Assembly: GCF_000025965.1 (NCBI RefSeq)
Contig: NC_006513.1
Span: 372,001 to 436,000 of the forward strand
Length of the DNA: 64,000 nt
From: Aromatoleum aromaticum EbN1
Lineage (GTDB): Bacteria > Pseudomonadota > Gammaproteobacteria > Burkholderiales > Rhodocyclaceae
Direction of reading: 5' to 3'
Part shown: positions 1 to 9,029 of the stretch, piece by piece
Layout: each line of letters begins with the position of its first letter
Position numbering within the stretch: position 1 is the stretch's first letter
Made by a program: the position numbers and the translations under genes
The notes under the pieces: model-generated
What the model saw: only the letters and a program-made list of their open reading frames with translations
Told to the model about the DNA's origin: nothing
Database searches by the model: none

Positions 1-131
1 CTGGTCTGACAAGGCGATCGTTCCTTATAGCCGGTTTCGCCCTTCACCTGGTGGCCGCGTCGCGTGTGACCACAGCGGGAGGATCAGGTCGGCTAAACGC
101 TTTTTCTTTGATGGGCCGGTTGATGGGTGCA

Positions 132-157
132 AGAAAAAAGCGGCCCGGAGGCCGCTT
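132..157 (-). terminator. Rho-independent terminator of tRNA-Ser(GCU)
   Basis: On the - strand a 7-bp stem (AGCGGCC / GGCCGCT, 139-145 with 150-156) and a 4-nt loop are followed by a run of T. It lies just downstream of the tRNA and would end its transcript. The first 130 bases of the window show nothing else I can support. Confidence 0.8.
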
Positions 158-171
158 GTTTCTTCATCGAT

Positions 172-265
172 TGGCGGAGAGTGAGGGATTCGAACCCTCG
201 ATGCGAGTTTTAGCCCGCATGCTCCCTTAGCAGGGGAGTGCCTTCGACCTCTCGGCCAACTCTCC
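172..265 (-). tRNA. tRNA-Ser (anticodon GCU)
   Basis: Read on the - strand, the 5' acceptor arm GGAGAGU pairs with ACUCUCC before an encoded CCA end (172-174). The anticodon loop reads CUGCUAA, giving GCU. The T arm holds GGUUCGAAUCC and there is a long variable arm as expected for serine tRNAs. Length is 94 nt including CCA. A terminator follows directly. Confidence 0.95.
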
Positions 266-325
266 AACCTTTAGAGGCCGTGATCATAACGATTCTGCGG
301 CCACCGGTCAAACTTCGGCAGCAAT

Positions 326-1549
326 TCAGGCGGATTCGAGACCGAAAGCCTTGTGCAGCACGCGCACGGCGAGTTCGAGATACTTATCCTCGATCACCAC
401 TGAGATCTTGATCTCGGACGTCGAAATCATCTGGATGTTGATGCCCTCTTCGGCGAGCGTGCGGAACATTTTCGATGCGACACCCGGATGCGAGCGCATC
501 CCGACGCCGACAACCGACACCTTCGCCATCGCCTTGTCGGCCTCGATCGCCCGCGCACCGATGTGCGCCTTGACGCCCTCGAGGACCTTCGCCGTCTTGT
601 CGAGCTCGCCGCGCGGAATCGTGAACGAGAAGTCCGTCGTGCCGTCATGGCCGATATTCTGGATGATCATGTCGACGTCGATGTTGGCGTCGGCGACCGG
701 CCCGAGGATCTGATAAGCGATGCCGGGCTTGTCGGGCACGCCGAGTACCGTGAGCTTGGCCTCGTCGCGCGTGAAGGCGATGCCGGAGATGACGGGTTGT
801 TCCATGTTCTGATCTTCCTCAACTGTGATGAGCGTGCCCTCACCTTCCTCCTGGAAGCTCGACAGGACGCGCAACTTGACCTTGTACTTGCCGGCGAATT
901 CGACTGAGCGGATCTGCAGGACCTTCGAGCCGAGGCTCGCGAGTTCGAGCATTTCCTCGAAGGTGATCGTATCGAGCTTGCGGGCTTCCGGGACGACGCG
1001 CGGGTCGGTCGTATAGACGCCGTCGACGTCGGTGTAGATCTGGCATTCGTCGGCCTTCAGCGCCGCAGCGAGCGCCACGCCGGTGGTATCCGAACCGCCT
1101 CGGCCGAGCGTGGTGATGTTGCCGTGCTCATCCACGCCCTGGAAGCCCGCGACGACGACGATATTGCCTTCGTCCAGGTCCTTCTTGATCGGGGCTTCGT
1201 CGATATTGAGGATCCGCGCCTTGGTATGGGCGCTGTCGGTGAGGATGCGGACCTGGCCACCGGTATAGCTCTTCGCCTTGACGCCGATGTCGTGCAGGGC
1301 CATGCACAGCAGCCCGATCGTGACCTGCTCGCCGGTCGATACGACGACGTCGAGTTCGCGGGCATCGGGGTGCGTCGCGACCTCCTTGGTCAGCGCGATC
1401 AGACGGTTCGTCTCGCCGCTCATCGCCGACACCACCACCACGACCTTGTGCCCCTGCGCCTGGAACTTCGCCACTTTGCGGGCGACGTTCTTGATGCGCT
1501 CCGGGTTACCCACCGAAGTGCCGCCGTATTTCTGAACTATCAGTGCCAT
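326..1549 (-). CDS. lysC: Aspartate kinase
   Basis: Phosphorylates L-aspartate at the first step of the lysine, threonine and methionine pathways in the cytoplasm. The protein (407 aa) opens with the kinase motif KYGGTS at residues 6-11 and carries the [19 protein letters not shown] region in the amino-acid kinase domain. The C-terminal third holds two ACT-type regulatory domains (around [16 protein letters not shown] and [16 protein letters not shown]), which normally bind lysine and/or threonine. I chose ATG at 1549; a TTG four codons upstream is also open but lacks a better ribosome site. It is monofunctional, with no homoserine dehydrogenase domain. The gene stands alone between the tRNA and the HTH gene. 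Confidence 0.95.
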   Translation of the reverse strand: MALIVQKYGGTSVGNPERIKNVARKVAKFQAQGHKVVVVVSAMSGETNRLIALTKEVATHPDARELDVVVSTGEQVTIGLLCMALHDIGVKAKSYTGGQVRILTDSAHTKARILNIDEAPIKKDLDEGNIVVVAGFQGVDEHGNITTLGRGGSDTTGVALAAALKADECQIYTDVDGVYTTDPRVVPEARKLDTITFEEMLELASLGSKVLQIRSVEFAGKYKVKLRVLSSFQEEGEGTLITVEEDQNMEQPVISGIAFTRDEAKLTVLGVPDKPGIAYQILGPVADANIDVDMIIQNIGHDGTTDFSFTIPRGELDKTAKVLEGVKAHIGARAIEADKAMAKVSVVGVGMRSHPGVASKMFRTLAEEGINIQMISTSEIKISVVIEDKYLELAVRVLHKAFGLESA

Positions 1550-1685
1550 CGTCGTATCCAAGTGCCTGTGGATAAAGGGAGGAATTCTATCGAATGCGGC
1601 GAAAATTTGCAGGCCGGCGTCGTGCCCCCTCCCGATCGCACGATTTATTTATTTTGACTAGGTTAGGATGCGCCGGCTTTTTTCA

Positions 1686-1743
1686 TTGTATGTGGAAAGA
1701 ATAGTGATCTATACTTCGGCCATCCTACAACTTAAGTCGTAGG
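1686..1743 (+). promoter_or_regulatory. Promoter with 20-bp palindromic operator before the HTH gene
   Basis: A TATACT -10 element at 1710-1715 has a weak TTGTAT -35 at 1686-1691. Immediately downstream lies the near-perfect palindrome CCTACAACTTAAGTCGTAGG (1724-1743, one mismatched pair). Its place over the expected transcription start fits a repressor site, most simply autoregulation by the HTH protein encoded at 1805. This assignment is an inference. Confidence 0.55.
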
Positions 1744-1804
1744 AACTCGGCTACGTACCGCGTTGTCTTATAAGCGGGCTGGATACCCTACAGAGGATGT
1801 GAGC

Positions 1805-2107
1805 ATGAAAAACACCGACACCATCGACGTTCGCGAGATCCGGCGCAAGCTGGGTCTGAACCAATCGCAGTTCTGGTCGAAAATCGGGGTCACGCAGAGC
1901 GGCGGCTCGCGCTACGAGAGCGGACGCAACATTCCGCGCCCCGTGCAGGCCCTGCTGCGCCTCGTGCATATCGAGCAGATCGACATCAACAAGGTCAAGA
2001 AGGAAGACGTGGAAGTCGCGGAATTCCTGAAGACTTCGAACCCCGAGCTGTACAAGTCGCTAAAGAAGGAAGCGCGTGCCAAGCGCAAGGAACGCACGAC
2101 GCGCTGA
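1805..2107 (+). CDS. Small helix-turn-helix transcriptional regulator
   Basis: A 100-residue DNA-binding protein of the XRE-like HTH type. The helix-turn-helix lies at about residues 9-45 (IRRKLGLNQSQFWSKIGVTQ followed by GGSRYESGR), and the C-terminus is a basic, lysine/arginine-rich tail. ATG at 1805 is preceded by GAGGA at 7 nt spacing; an upstream TTG at 1763 is open but has no ribosome site. Proteins of this shape are common single-gene regulators in betaproteobacteria; the target is unknown, but a palindrome directly upstream suggests autoregulation. A strong terminator follows. The gene stands alone, convergent with the radical SAM gene. Confidence 0.8.
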   Translation: MKNTDTIDVREIRRKLGLNQSQFWSKIGVTQSGGSRYESGRNIPRPVQALLRLVHIEQIDINKVKKEDVEVAEFLKTSNPELYKSLKKEARAKRKERTTR

Positions 2108-2132
2108 CCCGGTTGTCACTTCCCGCCGCGGA

Positions 2133-2987
2133 TCAGGGGCTGATGCGAACCATCAGCCCTTTTTTTCGCACCTTCGCTGCAATCGCCTCGAGCTCGACCT
2201 CATCGAGCGGCGCCAGATGCACGGCCTCGGGCTGCATCGACGGCCGCGCGATTCCATATAGCAGCACGCCGGCAATGCGCTCAGGCCCTGCACGCATAAG
2301 CAACTCGATATAAGCATCGATATCTTCACCGGGCGGTGAGGCGCCATCCCAGCGGAACATGCAGGTCTGGACCCACGTTGTGCAAAGGCCCGCGCTGACT
2401 GTGAGGTTGCGCGCCACGACGTCGGGATCGAGCGACACGCCGTTGATGCGTTCGATCGACGCCTGCGTTCCCGCATCGACCTTGAACCAGACTTCTCCGC
2501 CTGCCTCGCCGAGACGCCTTAGCCCTTCTCTCACCCTCGCCTGTCCGATCAGACTGCCGTTCGTGATCAGGCGCAGCGGCACCTCGCGACCGAGGCCGAC
2601 GGCGTCGCGCAACCGCACGACGAGCGACACCACTTCCGGGAACGCGGCCGCGCTGGTCGGCTCGCCGTTGCCGGAGAATGCGATGTCGCGCACGACGCGC
2701 AAGCCTTCCGGGACATGGCGCTCGAGGTAATCGCCTTCGACCAGCGCATGGAGGAAATCCGACAGTTCGGCTTCGAGCAGCGACAGGTCGATCTCGGGCG
2801 CCCGGCCCCGCACGAGACCAGGCACCTGGCAATACGCGCAGTGCCAGTTGCAGGCGTTGTTCGGATTGAGATTGATGCCGACCGAGACTCCGCCCGCGCG
2901 CCGGGACAGCACCGGGTAAACATAGGTCAGCCCCGCCAGGTCGCGGTCGTGGTTGCGTATGGAAAGGGTCTGGTCGCGTGCAGTCAT
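2133..2987 (-). CDS. Radical SAM protein of unknown substrate
   Basis: A 284-aa cytoplasmic radical S-adenosylmethionine enzyme. The cluster motif is CNWHCAYC with cysteines at about 46, 50 and 53 (CX3CX2C, the canonical 4Fe-4S ligands), followed by the GNGEPT motif near residue 110 that normally contacts SAM. ATG at 2987 was chosen because the conserved part begins a few residues later; the ribosome site is weak. The gene is divergent from queD, but the sequence does not look like QueE (it is longer and its N-terminus differs), so a role in deazaguanine synthesis is only a neighbourhood guess. I do not recognise the substrate. Confidence 0.75.
   Translation of the reverse strand: MTARDQTLSIRNHDRDLAGLTYVYPVLSRRAGGVSVGINLNPNNACNWHCAYCQVPGLVRGRAPEIDLSLLEAELSDFLHALVEGDYLERHVPEGLRVVRDIAFSGNGEPTSAAAFPEVVSLVVRLRDAVGLGREVPLRLITNGSLIGQARVREGLRRLGEAGGEVWFKVDAGTQASIERINGVSLDPDVVARNLTVSAGLCTTWVQTCMFRWDGASPPGEDIDAYIELLMRAGPERIAGVLLYGIARPSMQPEAVHLAPLDEVELEAIAAKVRKKGLMVRISP
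2137..2166 (+). terminator. Rho-independent terminator of the HTH gene
   Basis: A perfect 9-bp stem GGGCTGATG / CATCAGCCC with a 5-nt loop is followed by seven T on the + strand. It overlaps the last codons of the convergent radical SAM gene, so that gene's C-terminus is encoded inside the hairpin. Confidence 0.9.
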
Positions 2988-3051
2988 GGGTCGAAGCCGG
3001 TAAATGAAAAGGTGCCCGAAGGGCACGCCGGGAAGAGCATCGGGAAGCAGC

Positions 3052-3057
3052 TATAAT
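3052..3057 (+). promoter_or_regulatory. -10 element of queD
   Basis: A consensus TATAAT lies 27 nt before the queD ATG at 3085, which would give a short leader of about 20 nt. No clear -35 is visible. A GTGCCC/GGGCAC hairpin at 3012-3026 lies upstream. Confidence 0.5.
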
Positions 3058-3084
3058 TCGAGCCTGTTTTCCCCCGGATCAATC

Positions 3085-3534
3085 ATGCGCATCACTCGCC
3101 GACTGGAATTCGACGCCGGGCACCGGATTCCCGATCATGCCAGCCAGTGCCGTCACCTGCACGGTCATCGCTACGCGATCGAGATCACGCTGTCGGGCGA
3201 TATCATTGACGCCGCCGGCGAGGCCGTCAACGGCATGGTGATGGATTTCGGCGACATCAAGCTGATCGCCAGGACGCACGTCATCGATCGCTGGGATCAC
3301 GCGTTCCTCGTGTACCGCGGCGACAGCGCTGTCGTCGATTTCCTGGCGACGATGCCGGCTCACAAGACAGTCGTGCTCGACACCGTACCGACCGCTGAAA
3401 ACCTCGCCAGCGAAGCGTTCCGCATCCTCGACTCGTGCTATCGCGACCTCTACGGCAATCACCTGCGACTCGAACGCGTCCGCCTTTACGAAACCCCCAA
3501 TTGCTGGGCCGACGCACTGCGCCCCGGGGAGTGA
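3085..3534 (+). CDS. queD: 6-carboxytetrahydropterin synthase (6-pyruvoyltetrahydropterin synthase family)
   Basis: Converts 7,8-dihydroneopterin triphosphate to 6-carboxy-5,6,7,8-tetrahydropterin in the pathway to queuosine. The 149-aa protein shows the zinc-binding histidines of the family: H in FDAGHRIPDH near residue 12 and the pair in CRHLHGHRY (about residues 27-33), with the nearby cysteine that serves catalysis. The DAGH, HGH and late YETP motifs are all present. ATG at 3085 follows a good -10 box; longer upstream starts would add 27 residues not seen in the family. The gene ends shortly before the convergent desaturase gene. Confidence 0.9.
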   Translation: MRITRRLEFDAGHRIPDHASQCRHLHGHRYAIEITLSGDIIDAAGEAVNGMVMDFGDIKLIARTHVIDRWDHAFLVYRGDSAVVDFLATMPAHKTVVLDTVPTAENLASEAFRILDSCYRDLYGNHLRLERVRLYETPNCWADALRPGE

Positions 3535-3587
3535 GCCCTTTCCGGCTCCCGTGACGTTTGGCCGGCGGGCGTGCGGGCCAGCGGAAA

Positions 3588-4757
3588 TCAGGCGGTATAC
3601 TGGCGCAAGCGGAACGAAAACTCCTGCAATTGCGCGATGCCGCTCTGCTCGGCGCGCGCGATCCAGTCGTGCAACTGCTTGAGCAGCTGCTCGCGGGAAG
3701 CTGTCGAACGCCCCCAGATCGCGACGAGGTCCCGTCGCATCGACGCAATCGTCGATAGCGCGGCGCTGTCGACGATCACGAGCTCGAGCGTGCGCCGGTC
3801 GTCCGGCGCGAGATTCCTGTCCTCTCCCGACAGCACCCAGCGGCGCAGCGCGCGCGGGTTGAAGCTCCTGCCGTGGGTCGCGGCGAGCCGCTCGATCTCG
3901 TCGCCGCAGAGGCGCTTGAGCGACGCGACATAGCGCGTCATCACGTCGTAGCGGTGGGTGATGATCGCCTGCAGCGTGTCGAGGTCGGGAACATTCTTGG
4001 CCTCGCCGAACTTCGGCGACGGAATGACTTTCCGCACTTTAGCGAGGCCGAGCAACGCGAGCATGCGGATATACATCCAGCCGATGTCGAACTCGTACCA
4101 CTTCGCCGAAAGCTTGGCCGAAGTCGCGAAGCTGTGATGATTGTTGTGCAGCTCCTCGCCGCCGATGAGGATGCCCCACGGCACGAGATTCGTCGCCGCG
4201 TCGCTGCAATCGAAGTTGCGATAGCCGATGTAATGCCCCAGTCCATTGACGACGCCAGCCGCCCAGATCGGGATCCACATCATCTGCACCGCCCAGATCG
4301 TCAGCCCGAGCGGGCCGAACAGCACGAGGTCCGTGATCAGCATGATCGAGATGCCGACGATCGAATGCCGGTAGATATGGCGCTCCAGCCAGTCGTCCGG
4401 TGTGCCGTGGCCGTAGCGTGCGAGGGTTTCCTTGTTGCCCGCTTCGGCGCGGTAGAGTTCCGCGCCCTCGAACAGGACCTTGCGAATCCCCAGCACTTGC
4501 GGGCTGTGCGGATCGTCGGCGGTTTCACACTTGGCGTGGTGCTTGCGGTGCACCGCAGCCCATTCCTTCGTCACCATGCCCGTCGTGAGCCACAGCCAGG
4601 CGCGAAAGAAATGACTCGCGATCGGGTGCAGTTCGAGCGCGCGGTGGGCCTGATGCCGGTGCAGGAAGATCGTCACCGAGGCAATGGTCACGTGAGTGAG
4701 TCCCAGCGCGACGAGAATGTAACCCCACCACGGAAGATCGATAAGTCCTGCAAGCAT
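3588..4757 (-). CDS. Acyl-CoA/acyl-lipid fatty-acid desaturase
   Basis: A membrane di-iron desaturase (389 aa), probably introducing a double bond into saturated acyl chains. The three histidine boxes are intact: HRHQAHR at about 33-39, HRKHH at 70-74 and HNNHH at 204-208. Hydrophobic segments flank them (residues 10-30, 50-62, 131-175). The soluble C-terminal extension, from about residue 265, is longer than in minimal family members and contains no motif I recognise. The MscS channel gene follows upstream on the same strand with 14 bases between, so the two may be cotranscribed and both concern the membrane. Regiospecificity cannot be read from sequence. Confidence 0.88.
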   Translation of the reverse strand: MLAGLIDLPWWGYILVALGLTHVTIASVTIFLHRHQAHRALELHPIASHFFRAWLWLTTGMVTKEWAAVHRKHHAKCETADDPHSPQVLGIRKVLFEGAELYRAEAGNKETLARYGHGTPDDWLERHIYRHSIVGISIMLITDLVLFGPLGLTIWAVQMMWIPIWAAGVVNGLGHYIGYRNFDCSDAATNLVPWGILIGGEELHNNHHSFATSAKLSAKWYEFDIGWMYIRMLALLGLAKVRKVIPSPKFGEAKNVPDLDTLQAIITHRYDVMTRYVASLKRLCGDEIERLAATHGRSFNPRALRRWVLSGEDRNLAPDDRRTLELVIVDSAALSTIASMRRDLVAIWGRSTASREQLLKQLHDWIARAEQSGIAQLQEFSFRLRQYTA

Positions 4758-4771
4758 ATGGAACCCGTTCC

Positions 4772-6184
4772 TTAAATGTCGATATCCTCCGAATCATCGC
4801 GGAGGAGTGCTGTGCGCGATCCTGCCGCCCTACTCGCGCGGGTCGGCTCGTCGATCGCATGGCCTGCACCCGAAACCTTTCCCGTTTCCGCAAAAACGAC
4901 CGAAGGCAGCGGTGACAGCAGCCGCACTTCGCGTTGCGGGAACGGAAACTCGATTCCTTCTGCGCGGAAGCGATGCCATACCGCGAGATTGATGTCCGAA
5001 CTCACGCGGAGCGAGCCTTCCTGGGGGTCCGCAATCCATAGTCCGAGGCGCAGGTTGATTCCGTTATCGGCAAATCCCGTCAGGAAGACGTTCGGAGCCG
5101 GTTGGTCGAGCACTCGGGGCTGAACCTGGGCAACCTCCACGAGGATTGCCATTGCACGCTCGACATCAGAACCGTAACTCACCTGAAAGTTCAGGGGCAC
5201 GGCGACCCGTGTGTCGGTGTACGTTTCGTTCTGCACCACCGAGCCGACCAGCACTTCGTTCGGCACCAGCGATTCGACGCCGCTGGGCGCGCGGATGACG
5301 GTGTATCGGGTGTTGATCTGCGTGACGATGCCGCGCTCGGCGCCGACGCTGATCATGTTGCCGATGCGCAGCGAGCGGTCGAGCAGGATGATGAAGCCGG
5401 AAACATAGTTCGCAGCGATCTTCTGCAGGCCGAAGCCGAGACCGACACCGAGCGCGCCGCCGAACACCGACAGCGTCGTCAGGTCGATGCCGACCATCGG
5501 CAGCGCGACGAGCACTGCCACCAGCACCAGCGCGGCCTTCGCGACGCGCAGCATCACGATGCGCACGTTCTCGTCGAGCCCGGCCGTCGTCGCCAAGCGG
5601 CGCTCCAGCAGCCCGGCTGCCCACAGCGCGACGAGCAGCGTCAACAGCACCATCGCGATGCCCTGCAGCACGGTCCACAGGGAAAGCCGCTGGCTGCCGA
5701 GCGTGAACGAAACCGAGTCCAGCCCGCCAATGACCTGTGGCAACCAGCCGACGATGTGCAGCGCGACGACCGACCATGCGACGGCAGCGAAGATCCGCTC
5801 GAAACTTGCGATCCAGCTCGACCGGGCGACGGCCTGCCGCACCGCGAACATGACGAGGCGGATCAGCGCGAGCGAGATCAGCAACGGCACCGCGACATTG
5901 AGCAGGCTCACGTTGTGAAACTCTTCCAGCACGGCACGCGCGCCGATGACCAACACCAGCGCCGCAAGCGGAAACAGCACGCGGCGCAATCCGCTGCGCC
6001 CGAATCGGTAAGCCGGGGTGTCGGCGTGGTTGCCCGCCGCGACCCGCAGCAGCGTCGAGCGCGCGAACAGCCACGCCAGCAGCAGGCAGCCGGCGAGCGC
6101 CGCAAGCTGCCACAGCACGGCAGGGCTTTGCAGATCGCGCCAGGTTTCGGTCAGCAGCAGTGCAAACTGCGAGTCACCACGCAC
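4772..6184 (-). CDS. MscS-family mechanosensitive ion channel
   Basis: A 470-aa inner-membrane protein of the small-conductance mechanosensitive channel superfamily. Several hydrophobic helices occupy the first 250 residues. The pore-lining helix is glycine and alanine rich (VFGGALGVGLGFGLQK, about residues 239-254), followed directly by the beta domain with the family signature FIILLDRSLRIGNMI and a cytoplasmic alpha/beta domain. It is longer than E. coli MscS because of extra N-terminal helices. It would protect the cell against hypo-osmotic shock. The desaturase gene follows 14 nt downstream and the PLD gene ends 2 nt upstream, suggesting a run of cotranscribed genes. Confidence 0.88.
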   Translation of the reverse strand: MRGDSQFALLLTETWRDLQSPAVLWQLAALAGCLLLAWLFARSTLLRVAAGNHADTPAYRFGRSGLRRVLFPLAALVLVIGARAVLEEFHNVSLLNVAVPLLISLALIRLVMFAVRQAVARSSWIASFERIFAAVAWSVVALHIVGWLPQVIGGLDSVSFTLGSQRLSLWTVLQGIAMVLLTLLVALWAAGLLERRLATTAGLDENVRIVMLRVAKAALVLVAVLVALPMVGIDLTTLSVFGGALGVGLGFGLQKIAANYVSGFIILLDRSLRIGNMISVGAERGIVTQINTRYTVIRAPSGVESLVPNEVLVGSVVQNETYTDTRVAVPLNFQVSYGSDVERAMAILVEVAQVQPRVLDQPAPNVFLTGFADNGINLRLGLWIADPQEGSLRVSSDINLAVWHRFRAEGIEFPFPQREVRLLSPLPSVVFAETGKVSGAGHAIDEPTRASRAAGSRTALLRDDSEDIDI

Positions 6185-6186
6185 GT

Positions 6187-6762
6187 TCAGGGCTTCCAGG
6201 GCAGACGGGTGACGGGGGTCGCGTCCTCGCGATGGCGACGCCAGTTGTCGAGATAGGCGGCGGCGAGCGGACAGTTGTCACGCAGCACGAGCAAGTTTTC
6301 GGCATTGCGCTTGTTCGCCGACCACGTGAAATTGTACGAACCGGTCGCGACCACGCACGCCGGTCCGCCGCCGTCGGCGATCAGCACCTTGTTGTGGGCC
6401 GCGGCGTAACGCGTCTCCAGCGCCACCGGCACGCCGGCGGCGAGGAGCCTGGGCAGCGCATTGCCTTTGCCGCGCCGGTTCATCTGGGCATCGGCGAGCA
6501 CCTGGACCTGCACGCCGCGCCGATGAGCCTTGACGAGCGCATCGGCGATCGGACGGCTGGTGAATACGTACGCCTGCACATGCAGCGTTTCGCGTGCCGC
6601 GCCGATGACGCGCAGCAGCGCCTCTTCGCCACCATCCTCGGGCGAGAACACGACTTCGATGGAACCGCGCGCCGGCAGCGTGCGCCCGCCGGAAGCGGAC
6701 GCGAGCGCCGGCGCCGCAAGCGCCACGAGCAGCAGCAACGCACGGCACAGATGTTCACGCAT
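6187..6762 (-). CDS. Phospholipase D-family protein, single HKD motif, exported
   Basis: A 191-aa protein with an N-terminal signal peptide (hydrophobic core LLLLVALAAPALA, cleavage near ASA). One HxK(x)4D motif is visible, HNKVLIADG at about residues 119-127, followed by GSYNFTWSA. A single HKD motif and short length match the Nuc-type endonuclease branch, which acts as a homodimer, rather than two-motif phospholipases. Substrate may be nucleic acid or phospholipid; the sequence does not decide. Its start overlaps the end of the rRNA methyltransferase gene by 8 nt, so translation is probably coupled. Confidence 0.82.
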   Translation of the reverse strand: MREHLCRALLLLVALAAPALASASGGRTLPARGSIEVVFSPEDGGEEALLRVIGAARETLHVQAYVFTSRPIADALVKAHRRGVQVQVLADAQMNRRGKGNALPRLLAAGVPVALETRYAAAHNKVLIADGGGPACVVATGSYNFTWSANKRNAENLLVLRDNCPLAAAYLDNWRRHREDATPVTRLPWKP

Positions 6763-8038
6763 CGGCCGGCGCCCGCTCCAGCACCGCGGCGAAGAAGCCG
6801 TCGGTATCGTGCTTGCGCGGCGACAGGCGCAGGCGTGCGCCGGTATCGAGCGCGATGCCCTGTTTCTTCAGCACCTCGGTCGCGTCGATCTCGCGGAACT
6901 CCGGGTGCGCCGCCAGGAATGCGTCGACGACGGCGTCGTTTTCCTCGACGAGCAGGCTGCAGGTCGCATAGACGAGCCGTCCTGCGGGCTTCACGAGGCG
7001 CGCCGCCGATTCGAGGATCGCGCCCTGCTTGGCGACCATTTCGGCGACCGATTCCGGCGTCTGGCGCCATTTCAGGTCCGGGTTGCGGCGCAAGGTGCCG
7101 AGGCCGCTGCACGGCGCATCGACGAACACCCGGTCGGCCTTGCCGGCGAGGCGCTTGACCTTCGCGTCGCGCTCGTGCGCAATCAGCACTGGATGCACGT
7201 TCGACAGCCCGGCGCGCGCGACGCGCGGCTTGAGTTTCGCGAGCCGCTTCTCCGACACGTCGAATGCGTACAGCCGGCCGGTCGAGCGCATCATCGCGCC
7301 CAGCTGCAGCGTCTTGCCGCCGGCGCCGGCGCAGAAATCGACGACCAGTTCGCCCCGCTTGGGCTGCACGAGGAAGCCGAGCAACTGGCTGCCTTCGTCC
7401 TGCACCTCGAACGCACCTTCGAGAAACAGCGGATGCTTCTGCAGCGCGGGCTTGGCGCCGAGGCGGATGCCGTGCGGCGAGAACGGGCACGGCTTCGCCT
7501 CGATGCCGGCGAATTTCAGCTTTTCGAGCACTTCGCCGCGATCGGCCTTCAGCACGTTGACGCGCAGGTCAAGCGGCGCCGGCCGGTTCAGGCTGTGCGC
7601 GAGTTCGAGCACCTCCGCTTCGCCGTGCGTGGCGAGCAGCCGCTCCGCGAGCCAGTCGGGCAGGTCGGCGCGCTCGGCGAACGAGCCTTCGTCGAGTTCG
7701 CGTGCCTTGATACCGGAGATCCAGTCGCGCTCGGTCGCCGACGCGAGCCCTTCGAAATGGCGCATCGGCCAGCCTTCGCCGCGCGCAAGCCACGCGAGCA
7801 GCAGCGTGCGCGGCCGCACATCCTCGCCGACCAGGCGACGCAGCCAGCGCAGGCGGCGCACGATGCCATACACCGCCTCGGCGATGAAGCCGCGGTCGCG
7901 GTGCCCGATTTCGCGGTTCTCGCGGAAGTAGCGCGACAGCACCACGTCAGCCGGGTGTTCGAAAGTGAGCACCATCCCGAGAACGCGGGCGGCATGGATC
8001 AGCAGGCTGCGCGAGGCAGCCTCGTCGTGTTTGGACAT
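6755..8038 (-). CDS. RsmB/NOP-family RNA (cytosine-5) methyltransferase
   Basis: A 427-aa SAM-dependent methyltransferase of the Sun/RsmB/NOP2 type that makes 5-methylcytosine in rRNA. The SAM-binding segment VVDFCAGAGGKTLQLGAM lies near residue 240, the catalytic motif DAPCSGLGTLRRNP near 310, and the second family cysteine in YATCSLL near 365. The N-terminal part resembles a reduced NusB-like domain. ATG at 8038 (MSKHDEA) was taken; the open frame continues upstream for 44 codons without family resemblance. The gene lies between the DUF3108 and PLD genes on the same strand. I would not assign the precise target base. Confidence 0.88.
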   Translation of the reverse strand: MSKHDEAASRSLLIHAARVLGMVLTFEHPADVVLSRYFRENREIGHRDRGFIAEAVYGIVRRLRWLRRLVGEDVRPRTLLLAWLARGEGWPMRHFEGLASATERDWISGIKARELDEGSFAERADLPDWLAERLLATHGEAEVLELAHSLNRPAPLDLRVNVLKADRGEVLEKLKFAGIEAKPCPFSPHGIRLGAKPALQKHPLFLEGAFEVQDEGSQLLGFLVQPKRGELVVDFCAGAGGKTLQLGAMMRSTGRLYAFDVSEKRLAKLKPRVARAGLSNVHPVLIAHERDAKVKRLAGKADRVFVDAPCSGLGTLRRNPDLKWRQTPESVAEMVAKQGAILESAARLVKPAGRLVYATCSLLVEENDAVVDAFLAAHPEFREIDATEVLKKQGIALDTGARLRLSPRKHDTDGFFAAVLERAPADA

Positions 8039-8051
8039 CGTCAATCGGTTC

Positions 8052-9029
8052 TCACTCGTGGTTGGATGCGGCGGCGCGGTCGTCCGCCCGTAATTCGATC
8101 TTTTCCTGCGCTGCGGCGAGTGTGCCGACCGGCCCAGGCGAAGCGCCTTTGCCATCGTCGGACCCAACAAGCTTCACCGCGGCCTGGCCCGGGGGCGCCA
8201 GGCGCACTTCCACCGCCTGCTGATCGAGCACGTCGCCCTTGTCGTCGGTGATGCGGATGCGCACCGGCAACGTGCCGTATTCCCGCGCCAACCACACGTC
8301 GATCGAGAGTTTCCCGCTCAGCGCACGGGCGCGCAGGCGTTGCGTGTCGAGCCTGCCGATCGGCAGCACCAGCTGTTCGGCGCCGACCCGCTCGAGCACC
8401 GAAGGCGTCGCCGACTTGCCGCTGACGACCTTGAGTTCATCCGGCAGGGCGGCGGCGTCGGTCAGACCGATCTGGTGCCACAGGCTCAGCAGGTCCTGGT
8501 CGCCGCGTTCGACGGGCGCGGTACGAGTGCGGCTGCCGCGTCGCATCGTCACCTGTCCGGTGTTCCAGTCGAACTCCGCCGTCTCGGGTTTCTTGCCCGA
8601 CTGCTCGACGCGGAAATGCTCGGGGACGAGCCCTTTCGGGCCGATTCGCCCCTCGCTGCGCTGCTCGTACTGCAGCGAGCGCAGCAGATCCATGACGCCG
8701 GTGGTCTTGAGGCTGACCGTCATCCGGTAGCGCTTGTCGTCGTGCGTCCAGTCGTGCAGCGCCTCGCCGACTTCGAAACCGCCTTCGCCGTACATCACGC
8801 GATAGCGGATGCTGCCCTGCGCGGGCCATGCAGCAACACCCGGTTTACTCGGAGCGGCCGACGGCACGGCGGCGAGCTGCAGCGGCCGTGCCGCCGCCGA
8901 TGGCGCGGCCAGCGGCTGCATCCGGACAGCCGCCTGCGGCGGCGCGGCGAGACTCTCAGCCGCCCCCGCCAGCGCGGCATGGACCAACAGGGATGCGCCG
9001 ACCGCGGCGATCAGGAGTCGGTGCCGCAT
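8052..9029 (-). CDS. DUF3108 domain-containing exported protein
   Basis: A 325-aa protein with an N-terminal signal peptide, an alanine/proline-rich linker (about residues 25-70) and a DUF3108 domain from about residue 75 (start YRVMYGEGGFEVG, later LKTTGVMDLLRSLQ). DUF3108 proteins are predicted periplasmic beta-rich proteins of unknown role. In betaproteobacteria they are often found, as here, directly after purN: the start overlaps the purN end by 19 nt, so the two are translationally coupled. Function unknown. Confidence 0.82.
   Translation of the reverse strand: MRHRLLIAAVGASLLVHAALAGAAESLAAPPQAAVRMQPLAAPSAAARPLQLAAVPSAAPSKPGVAAWPAQGSIRYRVMYGEGGFEVGEALHDWTHDDKRYRMTVSLKTTGVMDLLRSLQYEQRSEGRIGPKGLVPEHFRVEQSGKKPETAEFDWNTGQVTMRRGSRTRTAPVERGDQDLLSLWHQIGLTDAAALPDELKVVSGKSATPSVLERVGAEQLVLPIGRLDTQRLRARALSGKLSIDVWLAREYGTLPVRIRITDDKGDVLDQQAVEVRLAPPGQAAVKLVGSDDGKGASPGPVGTLAAAQEKIELRADDRAAASNHE

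Noticed and set aside
2133-2987. QueE assignment for the radical SAM gene next to queD
   Set aside because: The length, N-terminus and motif surroundings differ from QueE; adjacency to queD alone is not enough.
3012-3026. Terminator upstream of queD
   Set aside because: The GTGCCC/GGGCAC hairpin has a T-rich stretch only on the - strand, where no gene would need it; left unassigned.
4787-6256. Long + strand open frames opposite the MscS channel gene
   Set aside because: They are shadows of the real gene in GC-rich DNA; the sequences are low-complexity His/Arg/Gln-rich and no domain is visible.
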